Positions 1-6,774 of a stretch of DNA of 64,000 bases are shown here, piece by piece (position 1 is the stretch's first letter; each line of letters opens with the position of its first letter). This DNA comes from Bacteroidota bacterium. Its GTDB lineage: Bacteria > Bacteroidota > Bacteroidia > Flavobacteriales > Weeksellaceae. The translations under genes were made by a program, and so were the position numbers. Below the pieces are notes generated by a model. That model ran no database searches. It had not been told where the DNA came from and saw only the letters and a program-made list of their open reading frames with translations. Location: positions 1-64,000 of the forward strand of contig JAHIQD010000019.1 in the NCBI GenBank assembly GCA_018902795.1, written 5' to 3'.

Positions 1-94
1 AGAAGCAACTAAGAAATGGACGATGCCCATTCAAAACTGGGGGATTGTTCTGAACCAATTTATGCTTATTTTTGAAGAAAGGCTCAGATTATAA
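1..94 (+). CDS. IS256-family transposase, C-terminal end (partial at window edge)
   Basis: The frame is open from the window edge to a TAA at 92-94. The roughly 30 residues include KKWTMPIQNW followed by LNQF and a final FEERL motif, which is the style of the extreme C-terminus of IS256-family (Mutator-type DDE) transposases. The catalytic DDE residues lie upstream of the window, so it cannot be said whether the element is intact. The stop is followed within 50 nt by a terminal-inverted-repeat-like sequence, which fits the right end of an insertion sequence. The call rests on recognising a short tail. Confidence 0.7.
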   Translation, partial: EATKKWTMPIQNWGIVLNQFMLIFEERLRL

Positions 95-141
95 AATCCA
101 AGCCTCAACTTTTTAACTTACACACTTTTCGGGATAGTGTC
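1..141 (+). mobile_element. Right end of an IS256-type insertion sequence
   Basis: The transposase tail (1-94) is followed by a non-coding end. Read inward on the minus strand from 141, it starts GACACTATCCCG and continues into GTGTAAGTTAAAAAG. That resembles the terminal repeats of IS256 itself, where a GTGTAA block follows a short outer segment. The outer limit is placed at about 141. The left end and the target duplication cannot be seen. The element lies downstream of the minus-strand M28 peptidase gene and may have displaced its native terminator, since none is evident between 142 and 221. Confidence 0.6.
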
Positions 142-221
142 TTTTTCTTTTTCTTATTAAATGTGATATTAAAGCGATAAAAGGCGATCTCTTTATATAC
201 TGTTCCGGCTGAATTTACATT

Positions 222-1565
222 TTATCGGGATACTTTTGCAATTACAGGTAAACTTTCGTTCCCAGATTCCGATATGCTTTGTATCGCAAACAGGAAATTA
301 TCTTTGGAATAAGGAATGGTGATGGAGTTTTCCCTGGTAAAAATCTTTTCAGTCCAAACAGAACTGTCCGTTTCCCGAATCATTACCTTGTAGCCATTTA
401 CTTTTCCGGCAGAGGGTTTCTCCCAACTCAGTTTTGTTGAATTTGAAAGTTCTTTGACATCCATCAAAACGTTTTCTGGTCTGGAAGCAGATTTTGCCAA
501 ATTGGCTAAAACAGCAACATTTACTGCAGTATTGGTTTTCAAATAGTCGAAATCCATAAATTCAACCAAATCACCATATTTCTTTCCTTTTTCAGTTCTG
601 ATATCCTGATGCTGGTGGTCATAATTCTCATAATAATCAGTTAACCGAACCGCTGTAAATCCCTGATTGACAAAAGGGGTATGATCTCCGCCCCGCAGAA
701 AACGGTCGTTTCTGTAAATCAGCTTTATATCGATATTCTTAACATAATTTTCTCCAGTTTCTTTTACATAGCGTGCAAGCTGCCGCGCGGCGCCGTCATT
801 TTCAAGACCGTAATTTCTGATATTGGAAGCTTTTTTTTCAGTCTCGAAAGCCGGCAACCCCTCACTGAAAACTCTAAGTTTAGGCTTTCCCGAATTTTTA
901 GGAGCATCAAAACTGTTGTTTCCAATCATATCATTATTTAAAACGGCCTCTATATCCCAGTTTTCAGCTTTTGCCTTGTCTGCTAACATTTTTGCCCCCA
1001 AAAGTCCCTGTTCTTCACCGCTTACTGCAACAAAAAGTATAGAAGCCGGAAATTTTGATTTGCTTAAAATTCTTGCGCTTTCAATCACCGCAGCTACTCC
1101 GCTGCCATCGTCATTGGCACCGGGCGCGGAACTTATAGCATCCATTCCATCCGAAACCCGTGAATCCAGATGACCGGAAATGATAATAATTCTCTTATCA
1201 TTGGGATCGGTTCCTTTCAGAAGCGCTACTGCATTTCCCAAGTTCGTGAGTTTGCTGATGCGTTTTCCGTCTGGCTGTAAATCAATATTCTGGAGAAAAA
1301 CTTCCATTCTTCCACCAGAATTCTCCGCATAATTTCTGAATTTAGCCAATACCCAGTTTCTTGCTGCACCAATTCCTTTTTCTGGATCTGTAGTAGAACT
1401 CATGGTGTGGCGCGTTCCGAAACTCACAAGTTTTACAATATTGGCTTTAAGAGAATCTTTATTTACCTGGGTTACATAACCCGAAATTTCGGGATCTTTT
1501 TCAGCTTTCTGTGCACTGATGAACAGCGACGTTAAAACACTCAGAAATAAAACTGTCTTTTTCAT
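222..1565 (-). CDS. Secreted M28-family zinc metallopeptidase with C-terminal fibronectin-III-like domain
   Basis: A 447-aa exported aminopeptidase-type enzyme. The N-terminus is a signal peptide with cleavage expected near residue 18 (ISAQ). The M28 metal-binding pattern is visible: H132 and D134 in GHLDSR, D152 in GANDDGSG, E184-E185 in SGEEQG, D212 in NNDMIGN, and a late His in RGGDHTPF. After about residue 360 the protein changes to a beta-rich fibronectin-III-like tail. Its ATG overlaps the stop of the upstream lyase gene by 4 nt (ATGA), so the two are probably cotranslated. Likely role is cleavage of N-terminal residues from peptides outside the cytoplasm; the substrate is unknown. Confidence 0.88.
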   Translation of the reverse strand: MKKTVLFLSVLTSLFISAQKAEKDPEISGYVTQVNKDSLKANIVKLVSFGTRHTMSSTTDPEKGIGAARNWVLAKFRNYAENSGGRMEVFLQNIDLQPDGKRISKLTNLGNAVALLKGTDPNDKRIIIISGHLDSRVSDGMDAISSAPGANDDGSGVAAVIESARILSKSKFPASILFVAVSGEEQGLLGAKMLADKAKAENWDIEAVLNNDMIGNNSFDAPKNSGKPKLRVFSEGLPAFETEKKASNIRNYGLENDGAARQLARYVKETGENYVKNIDIKLIYRNDRFLRGGDHTPFVNQGFTAVRLTDYYENYDHQHQDIRTEKGKKYGDLVEFMDFDYLKTNTAVNVAVLANLAKSASRPENVLMDVKELSNSTKLSWEKPSAGKVNGYKVMIRETDSSVWTEKIFTRENSITIPYSKDNFLFAIQSISESGNESLPVIAKVSR

Positions 1566-2593
1566 TTTAAATTTTTAATTTCATTAATAAAATCAGCAAC
1601 AATATCATCTGACGTTGCCCAGGAAGTAATTAAACGGACCGCAGATTTCTCCTCATCCATTTTTTTCCATACATAAAAATCGAAATTCGACGAAAGCTGG
1701 TCGATTTGGTTTTGAGTTAAAATTGGAAAAATTTGATTGGTAAATGTTTCGGACAGAAAACTGCAGCCTTTCTCTTTGAAAGCTCTTTTAATTTCCATGG
1801 CCTTTTGATTGGCGCTTTTGGCTAATTCAAAATACAGATCATCCTTCAGCAATTCCTGAAACTGAATACCCAAAACCCTTCCTTTAGCCAGCATTGCACC
1901 CTTTTGTTTAAGATGAAACCCAAATTCATCCTGCAGATTTTCATTACAGATTACAATCGCTTCACCAATTAAAGCACCGTTTTTAGTTCCTCCCAAATAA
2001 AAAGCATCGGTATATTTAGCAATATCCTCTAAAGTTAAATCGTTGGTTTCAGCGGTTAATGCATGGCCAAGCCTTGCTCCGTCAAGGAAAAGATAAAGAT
2101 TTTTTTCCTGGCAGAATTCGTACAGATTCTGAAGTTCGCTTTTTGAATAAACCGTCCCCACTTCTGTTGAATTGGATATATATACCATTTTTTGTTTCAC
2201 CTGATGCGGGACATTGGTATGAAGATCCAGGATTTTCTGAATATCCTCAGGTTTCAGTTTTCCGTCTGTGGTTTCTACCCCATGCACTTTGTGTCCCGTT
2301 GCCTCGATAGCGCCGGTTTCATTGGTGAAAATATGGCCTGTTGCAACCGCCACAACACTTTCGTGAGGTCTTAGAAACGCGGAAATTACAATTAAATTGG
2401 CTTGGGTTCCGCCAGATACAAAGTGAACTTTTGCATTTGGATTATTTATCTTCTTCAGAATAAGTTTGGCTGCATTTTGCGAGTAATCATCAAGACCATA
2501 ACCATTCTGCTGAACGAGATTAGATTTTACCAAAGCTTCCAAAATTCTTGGGTGGCAGCCTTCGGAATAATCATTTTTAAATGAGTATTTCAT
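1562..2593 (-). CDS. Threonine aldolase / beta-eliminating lyase family PLP enzyme
   Basis: A 343-aa fold-type I PLP enzyme of the Beta_elim_lyase family, closest in style to low-specificity L-threonine aldolases, which split threonine into glycine and acetaldehyde. Visible features are H87 (TGHIFTNETG) expected to stack on PLP, D171 in LDGARL contacting the pyridine nitrogen, and K204 in GGTKNG as the Schiff-base lysine. The ATG at 2593 is chosen over the adjacent in-frame TTG at 2596. It overlaps the M28 peptidase start by 4 nt. Other beta-eliminating activities cannot be excluded from sequence alone. Confidence 0.85.
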   Translation of the reverse strand: MKYSFKNDYSEGCHPRILEALVKSNLVQQNGYGLDDYSQNAAKLILKKINNPNAKVHFVSGGTQANLIVISAFLRPHESVVAVATGHIFTNETGAIEATGHKVHGVETTDGKLKPEDIQKILDLHTNVPHQVKQKMVYISNSTEVGTVYSKSELQNLYEFCQEKNLYLFLDGARLGHALTAETNDLTLEDIAKYTDAFYLGGTKNGALIGEAIVICNENLQDEFGFHLKQKGAMLAKGRVLGIQFQELLKDDLYFELAKSANQKAMEIKRAFKEKGCSFLSETFTNQIFPILTQNQIDQLSSNFDFYVWKKMDEEKSAVRLITSWATSDDIVADFINEIKNLK

Positions 2594-2859
2594 CAATAAA
2601 TATTTAAGTAATTAATTGCGGATAAATTCATCTCATAAAAGTAGAAAAAAAAGGGTGATTTCACCATCAAAAAAAGGGGAAAAGACCTATGTTTTACAAT
2701 AATAATTATCACACCTTTGTAAGGTAAAAAACAGCGAAAAACAAAAACTAATAACCTCTTTTTTATTTTAATATCAGAAAATCCTGTACTAAACACTAAA
2801 AAGTCTTTCAACCCATTTTTCATTCATATAAAGTACAGTTTTTCTGATCTTAAACTTGA

Positions 2860-2887
2860 AACGCACAATTACTTTGTGCGTTTTTTG
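2860..2887 (+). terminator. Intrinsic-terminator-like hairpin without an obvious upstream gene
   Basis: A perfect 9-bp stem (AACGCACAA / TTGTGCGTT) with a 5-nt loop runs into a T tract ending in TTTTTTG. The T tract is on the plus strand, but the nearest upstream annotated gene is on the minus strand. It may end a small transcript or insulate the regulator promoter that starts in its T tract. Confidence 0.6.
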
Positions 2888-2912
2888 TTGTTGAATATTA
2901 TTGTTAGATTTG
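2885..2912 (+). promoter_or_regulatory. Bacteroidota-type promoter of the DtxR-family gene
   Basis: TTG at 2885-2887 and TAGATTTG at 2905-2912 match the -33 and TAnnTTTG -7 elements, with a 17-nt spacer that is slightly short of the usual 19. The start codon lies 22 nt after the -7 element. Confidence 0.65.
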
Positions 2913-2930
2913 CACATCCTACAATCTAAC
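2903..2930. promoter_or_regulatory. Inverted repeat including most of the -7 element, candidate autoregulatory operator
   Basis: GTTAGATT (2903-2910) and AATCTAAC (2923-2930) are perfect 8-bp inverted arms separated by 12 nt. The left arm covers six of the eight bases of the TAGATTTG -7 box, so a bound dimer should block initiation. The position suggests autoregulation by the metal-responsive regulator it precedes; binding is inferred. Confidence 0.55.
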
Positions 2931-2934
2931 TTTT

Positions 2935-3585
2935 ATGATCTCCCTTACTGAAGAAAATTACCTGAAAGCGATTTTCCATTTAATAAACGACGAAAACACG
3001 GTGACCGTCAACGAACTCAGCAAATTTCTGAATGTAAAAATGCCCAGTGTAAATAACATGATGAAGAAATTTGCAGACAAAAACTGGGTACATTATGAAA
3101 GCTACAAACCCTTAAAAATTACGGACTCAGGGAAAAAACAGGCTGCTTTGGTCGTGAGAAAGCACCGTCTGACGGAAATGTTTCTTGTGGAGAAGATGAA
3201 TTTCGGGTGGGAAAACGTCCATGAAATTGCTGAACAGCTGGAGCATATCCATTCTGAAACTTTCTTCGATAAAATGGATGAAATTCTTAATTATCCGAAA
3301 TTTGATCCCCACGGAGAACCGATTCCTGATAAAGACGGAAACGTAATTGCGCAGGATCTAAAAAAACTAAGCAGCTGCGAAGTCGGGGAACATGTTATTT
3401 TCACTGCGGTTACGATCACCGATGATGATTTCCTCAGCTTCCTGAACGAAAAAAAATTAGTGCTGGGCAAAAAAATTGAAATTCTCAACATTGAAAAATT
3501 CGACAAAACAATGTCGGTGAAAATCCAGGGAAACAAGACAGTTTTAAGTAAAATGGTCTGCGAAAAGATCCTCGTAAAACAATAG
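2935..3585 (+). CDS. DtxR/MntR-family metal-dependent transcriptional regulator
   Basis: A 216-aa protein with the three-part layout of DtxR-family iron- or manganese-responsive repressors. There is an N-terminal winged helix (about 1-63, with VTVNELSKFLNVKMPSVNNM as the HTH), a helical dimerisation and metal-binding domain (about 64-140, containing MFLVEKM and a His/Glu-rich helix with HEIAEQLEHIHSE), and a C-terminal FeoA/SH3-like domain (about 145-216). The gene stands alone behind its own promoter and palindrome. Presence of the FeoA domain leans toward IdeR/DtxR architecture, but the helix residues do not decide iron versus manganese, so no symbol is given. Confidence 0.88.
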   Translation: MISLTEENYLKAIFHLINDENTVTVNELSKFLNVKMPSVNNMMKKFADKNWVHYESYKPLKITDSGKKQAALVVRKHRLTEMFLVEKMNFGWENVHEIAEQLEHIHSETFFDKMDEILNYPKFDPHGEPIPDKDGNVIAQDLKKLSSCEVGEHVIFTAVTITDDDFLSFLNEKKLVLGKKIEILNIEKFDKTMSVKIQGNKTVLSKMVCEKILVKQ

Positions 3586-3604
3586 CCTGACCGGAGTTGT
3601 CTTT

Positions 3605-3635
3605 TTGGAACATTGCTCCATTTCACTTAACTTTG
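3605..3635 (+). promoter_or_regulatory. Promoter of pruA
   Basis: TTG at 3605-3607, a 20-nt spacer and TAACTTTG at 3628-3635 fit the Bacteroidota consensus closely. The site lies inside a longer open frame that could begin at the TTG at 3605, which argues that translation really starts at the ATG at 3671. Confidence 0.75.
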
Positions 3636-3670
3636 TATCATTCACAATAAAATCAATAAAAATTAAAAAT

Positions 3671-5296
3671 ATGTCAAAAGCAATTTCGCAAGTTCCTTAC
3701 GCAGTGAACGAACCGGTAAGAACTTATGAACCAGGGTCTTCCGAAGTGAAATCCCTTATATCCACTTACAAAAAAATGTGGGGTGAAAAGGTAGAAATCC
3801 CAATGATCATCAACGGAAAAGAAGTAAAATCTGATAATAAAATTGCAATAAGCTCACCACAGGATCACCAGCATGATCTTGGTTTCTATTATAAGGGAAC
3901 CATGCAGAATGTGGATGAAGCCATTAGCACAGCATTAGCCGCTAAAGAAAAATGGAATAATCTGGGCTGGGAGCAGCGTGCAGCTATTTTCTTAAAAGCC
4001 GCAGATTTGATCGCAGGTCCGTACAGAGACACATTAAATGCGGCAACTATGATCGGGCAAAGTAAAAATGTTCATCAGGCGGAAATTGATGCAGCATGTG
4101 AATTCATCGATTTTCTGCGTTATAATGTAGAATTTATGACGGAAATATATACAGATCAGCCCGTTTCTGACGCCGGAGTATGGAACAGATCAGAATACCG
4201 TCCCCTGGAAGGATTCTGTTTTGCAGTAACGCCGTTTAACTTTACAGCAATTTCCGGAAACCTGCCTACCTGTATGGCAATGATGGGAAATGTAGTGGTT
4301 TGGAAGCCTTCAGACAAGCAAATTCTTTCGGCTAAAGTAATTATGGATATTCTGACCGAAGCCGGTTTGCCAGCGGGAGTTATCAATATGATTTTTACTG
4401 ACGGGAAAGAAACCGCAGAGAAAGTTCTTGCTCATCCGGATTTTGCAGGTCTGCACTTTACAGGTTCTACAAAAGTTTTCCAGGGAATGTGGAAAATGAT
4501 CGGTGATAATATTCATCAGTATAAAACATATCCAAGAATCGTTGGGGAAACCGGCGGAAAAGATTTTGTGATGGTACATCCTACCGCAAATGTGGAAGCG
4601 GTAGCAACCGGTTTGGTACGCGGTGCATTCGAATATCAGGGTCAGAAATGTTCAGCTGCATCTAGAGCATACATTCCTCAGTCTCTTTGGAACGATGTGA
4701 AAAAAGTAATGGAAGCTCAGCTGAAAACCATAAAGATCGGAAGCCCGGAAGATCCTTCAAATTATGTAAACGCTGTGATTGATAAAAATTCTTTCGAGAA
4801 ATGTAAGGGTTATATCGAAAGAGCTGAAAAATCAGGAGAAGCAAGCGTCATCTTCGGCGGTAAATGCGATGATTCAAAAGGCTGGTTTGTAGAACCAACG
4901 GTGATTGAAACAACCAATCCGAAATACGAATCCGTTTGTGAAGAAATCTTCGGACCTATCCTTTCTGTTTTCGTCTACGAAGATAAAGACTGGCATGAAA
5001 CTTTAAAACTGGTTGATGAAACTTCCCCGTATTCCTTAACAGGATCAATTTTTGCACAGGACCGTTATGCAATTGATGAAGCATACAAAGCGTTAGAAAA
5101 CGCTGCAGGAAACTTCTACATCAACGATAAGCCTACAGGAGCGGTTGTAGGTCAGCAGCCTTTTGGCGGTGCGAGAGCTTCCGGAACCAATGACAAAGCA
5201 GGATCGAAAATGAATCTCTTGAGATGGGTTTCTGTAAGAAGCATCAAGGAAACTTTCGTTTCTCCAAAAGACTATAAATATCCGTTTTTAGGATAA
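3671..5296 (+). CDS. pruA: L-glutamate gamma-semialdehyde dehydrogenase (1-pyrroline-5-carboxylate dehydrogenase)
   Basis: A 541-aa aldehyde dehydrogenase that oxidises glutamate-5-semialdehyde to glutamate, the second step of proline catabolism. The catalytic residues fit the family: C327 in EYQGQKCSAASR and E293 in VGETGGKD. The substrate-pocket segment TPFNFTAISGN (187-197) and C-terminal QPFGGARASGTNDKAG are typical of stand-alone P5C dehydrogenases. The ATG at 3671 is preferred because an upstream TTG falls on the promoter. The gene is a single unit between its own promoter and a strong terminator. No proline dehydrogenase gene is nearby. Confidence 0.95.
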   Translation: MSKAISQVPYAVNEPVRTYEPGSSEVKSLISTYKKMWGEKVEIPMIINGKEVKSDNKIAISSPQDHQHDLGFYYKGTMQNVDEAISTALAAKEKWNNLGWEQRAAIFLKAADLIAGPYRDTLNAATMIGQSKNVHQAEIDAACEFIDFLRYNVEFMTEIYTDQPVSDAGVWNRSEYRPLEGFCFAVTPFNFTAISGNLPTCMAMMGNVVVWKPSDKQILSAKVIMDILTEAGLPAGVINMIFTDGKETAEKVLAHPDFAGLHFTGSTKVFQGMWKMIGDNIHQYKTYPRIVGETGGKDFVMVHPTANVEAVATGLVRGAFEYQGQKCSAASRAYIPQSLWNDVKKVMEAQLKTIKIGSPEDPSNYVNAVIDKNSFEKCKGYIERAEKSGEASVIFGGKCDDSKGWFVEPTVIETTNPKYESVCEEIFGPILSVFVYEDKDWHETLKLVDETSPYSLTGSIFAQDRYAIDEAYKALENAAGNFYINDKPTGAVVGQQPFGGARASGTNDKAGSKMNLLRWVSVRSIKETFVSPKDYKYPFLG

Positions 5297-5317
5297 AATA
5301 TTTTCTTTAATAAGTTG

Positions 5318-5349
5318 AAAACTCTGTCTTTTGGACAGAGTTTTTTTTT
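5318..5349 (+). terminator. Intrinsic terminator of pruA
   Basis: Stem ACTCTGTC (5321-5328) pairs with GACAGAGT (5334-5341) around a 5-nt loop, extended by flanking A/T pairs and followed by a run of nine T. Confidence 0.85.
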
Positions 5350-5446
5350 GTTTTCTGTTATGATCTTGCATTAAAGCATTGAATAATTCACAGTTAAAGT
5401 ATTCTAGGCAATATTTAACAAAAATTTATGCTTTAATAAAAATGTG

Positions 5447-5462
5447 TGGCACGCTTTTTACA
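5447..5462 (+). promoter_or_regulatory. Sigma-54-type (-24/-12) promoter candidate
   Basis: TGGCACG, four bases, then TTACA matches the RpoN consensus TGGCACG-N4-TTGCW at every defined position except the G of the -12 GC. It ends 49 nt before the ATG of the YtxH-like gene, and no TAnnTTTG box is seen in the same leader. A longer open frame starts at the GTG inside this site, which supports the later ATG as the real start. Confidence 0.55.
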
Positions 5463-5511
5463 ATTAAAGAGTTATCAAATAAATTTTCAAAAAATCTTAA
5501 AATTTAAAATT

Positions 5512-5754
5512 ATGAGTACTAAAAGAAATGGCTTATTAGCTTTATTAGGACTTGGAGCAGTAGCTTGGTGGAAATACAAAAATTCCACTCCGGAAGAAAA
5601 ACAGGCTGTTAAAGATACTTTCAATACAGCAAAAGATAACTTCAATAAATTCGGAAGTGATTTAAAATCAAAAGCAAGCGACGTTGCTTCTCAGGTTCAG
5701 AACAAAATGGATCAGGCAAAAACTTCAGCTGAAAGTTCTGTTAACCAGAACTAA
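5512..5754 (+). CDS. Small YtxH-like membrane-anchored stress-type protein
   Basis: An 80-aa protein with one short hydrophobic segment (about residues 8-21, LLALLGLGAVAWW). It is followed by a charged amphipathic helix rich in Lys, Asp, Ser and Gln with repeated DxFNxxKDxF-like spacing, which resembles YtxH and LEA-like general stress proteins. The ATG at 5512 is chosen over an upstream GTG that lies within the sigma-54-like site. It is monocistronic and ends in a strong hairpin. The biochemical role of the family is unknown; a stress link is known only for relatives. Confidence 0.7.
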   Translation: MSTKRNGLLALLGLGAVAWWKYKNSTPEEKQAVKDTFNTAKDNFNKFGSDLKSKASDVASQVQNKMDQAKTSAESSVNQN

Positions 5755-5776
5755 AAATATAGTTTTTATATTAGTA

Positions 5777-5819
5777 GAAACCGCGGTGTAAATTTTTTAT
5801 ACCGCGGTTTCGTTTTTTG
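5777..5819 (+). terminator. Intrinsic terminator of the YtxH-like gene
   Basis: GAAACCGCGGT (5777-5787) and ACCGCGGTTTC (5801-5811) form a perfect 11-bp stem with a 13-nt loop, followed by GTTTTTTG. Confidence 0.85.
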
Positions 5820-5849
5820 TGAACTAAAATTTAAATACTGCTACATAAA

Positions 5850-5872
5850 AAATCCCGAACGAATCGGGATTT
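5850..5872 (-). terminator. Intrinsic terminator of the YpfJ-type peptidase gene
   Basis: AAATCCCGA (5850-5858) and TCGGGATTT (5864-5872) form a 9-bp stem with a 5-nt loop. On the minus strand the stem is followed by a T tract at 5847-5849 and sits 3 nt past the peptidase stop. Confidence 0.8.
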
Positions 5873-5875
5873 TAT

Positions 5876-6727
5876 TTATTTTAATAAAGCATTGAAAGTG
5901 TCACCCTGCCGGATATCACCGGTACTGTAACCTTTCATAAACCATTCTTTTCGCTGCGCTGAGCTGCCGTGAGTAAATCCTTCCTGATTCACATAACCCT
6001 GCGAACGTTTCTGGATATTGTCATCTCCCACTGCTTCCGCTGCAGAGATCGCGGATTCGATATCTCCGGGTTCAAGGATCTTTTCCCGGTTATCAGTCTG
6101 TTTCGCCCAAACGCCGGCATAAAAGTCTGCCTGAAGCTCAGTGGCTACCGATACTCTGTTCAAATCAGCTTCAGAATATCTTCCGCTCGATCTCAGTTGA
6201 TCCACTTTCTGAGTGGTTCCCAGAAGCGTCTGAACGTGGTGACCTATTTCGTGAGCCATAACGTACGCTATAGAGAATTCCGAAACCTGAGCGCCAAACC
6301 TTTGCTGCAGTTCCTGGAAAAAACTCATATCCATATAAACCGTCTGATCTGCCGGGCAATAAAAAGGCCCCATAGCTGCTTGTGCAGTTCCGCAGCCCGA
6401 TTGTGTAACACTCTCGAACATGACTACTTTTGGTGCTTCATAATGCATTCCGTTTTCCTGAAATATTTTACCCCAGGTCTGTTCAGTTTCGGCTGTTACC
6501 ATCTGAACAAACTCGCGGACTTTTAACTCGTCAGGTGTCAAATCTCTCTGCTCGGTCTGCTGAGAACTTCCCGCTCCTGAGGAAAGGATAGCGGAAGGGT
6601 CTCCTCCAAGAAAGAAAATTATTGCGGCAATAATTAGGGTTCCCAAACCTCCGCCCACAAGCATCCCGCCTCCGCCGGTGCCTCGTCTGTCATCTACATT
6701 CCCGCTTCTGTCATTTGTCCATTTCAT
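5876..6727 (-). CDS. Neutral zinc metallopeptidase, YpfJ family
   Basis: A 283-aa protein of the predicted neutral zinc metallopeptidase family (YpfJ-like). It opens with the family-typical KWTNDRSGNVDDRRG segment, then a Gly-rich stretch and one membrane segment (about 25-41). The zinc site is HEIGHH (H159, E160, H163) with E197 of ELQADFYAGVWA as the likely third ligand. C112 and C124 may form a disulfide if the domain faces the periplasm. It is the last gene of the minus-strand run that starts at 10161, 47 nt after the LtaS-type gene. The physiological substrate is not known. Confidence 0.88.
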   Translation of the reverse strand: MKWTNDRSGNVDDRRGTGGGGMLVGGGLGTLIIAAIIFFLGGDPSAILSSGAGSSQQTEQRDLTPDELKVREFVQMVTAETEQTWGKIFQENGMHYEAPKVVMFESVTQSGCGTAQAAMGPFYCPADQTVYMDMSFFQELQQRFGAQVSEFSIAYVMAHEIGHHVQTLLGTTQKVDQLRSSGRYSEADLNRVSVATELQADFYAGVWAKQTDNREKILEPGDIESAISAAEAVGDDNIQKRSQGYVNQEGFTHGSSAQRKEWFMKGYSTGDIRQGDTFNALLK

Positions 6728-6774
6728 AATGAATATTTTATTATTAAACTCGAAATTAAAATTACAAAAATTTC

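Larger units (their letters stand above)
2597..2934. other. 338-nt divergent intergenic region
   Basis: AT-rich gap between the minus-strand lyase and the plus-strand DtxR-type regulator. It holds a plus-strand terminator-like hairpin (2860-2887) with no obvious plus-strand gene before it, then the regulator's promoter and palindrome (2885-2930). A reading frame on the minus strand at 2593-2823 is low-complexity and unlike any protein family I know, so it is not annotated. No tRNA or riboswitch was recognised. Confidence 0.6.

Noticed and set aside
2593..2823. Minus-strand 76-codon open frame upstream of the threonine-aldolase-like gene
   Set aside because: Low-complexity hydrophobic translation from poly-A/T DNA, no family resemblance, and it would overlap the start of the lyase gene.
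3605..3670. N-terminal extension of pruA from a TTG at 3605
   Set aside because: The TTG is the -33 element of a good promoter whose -7 box also lies inside the extension; PruA relatives begin at the later ATG.
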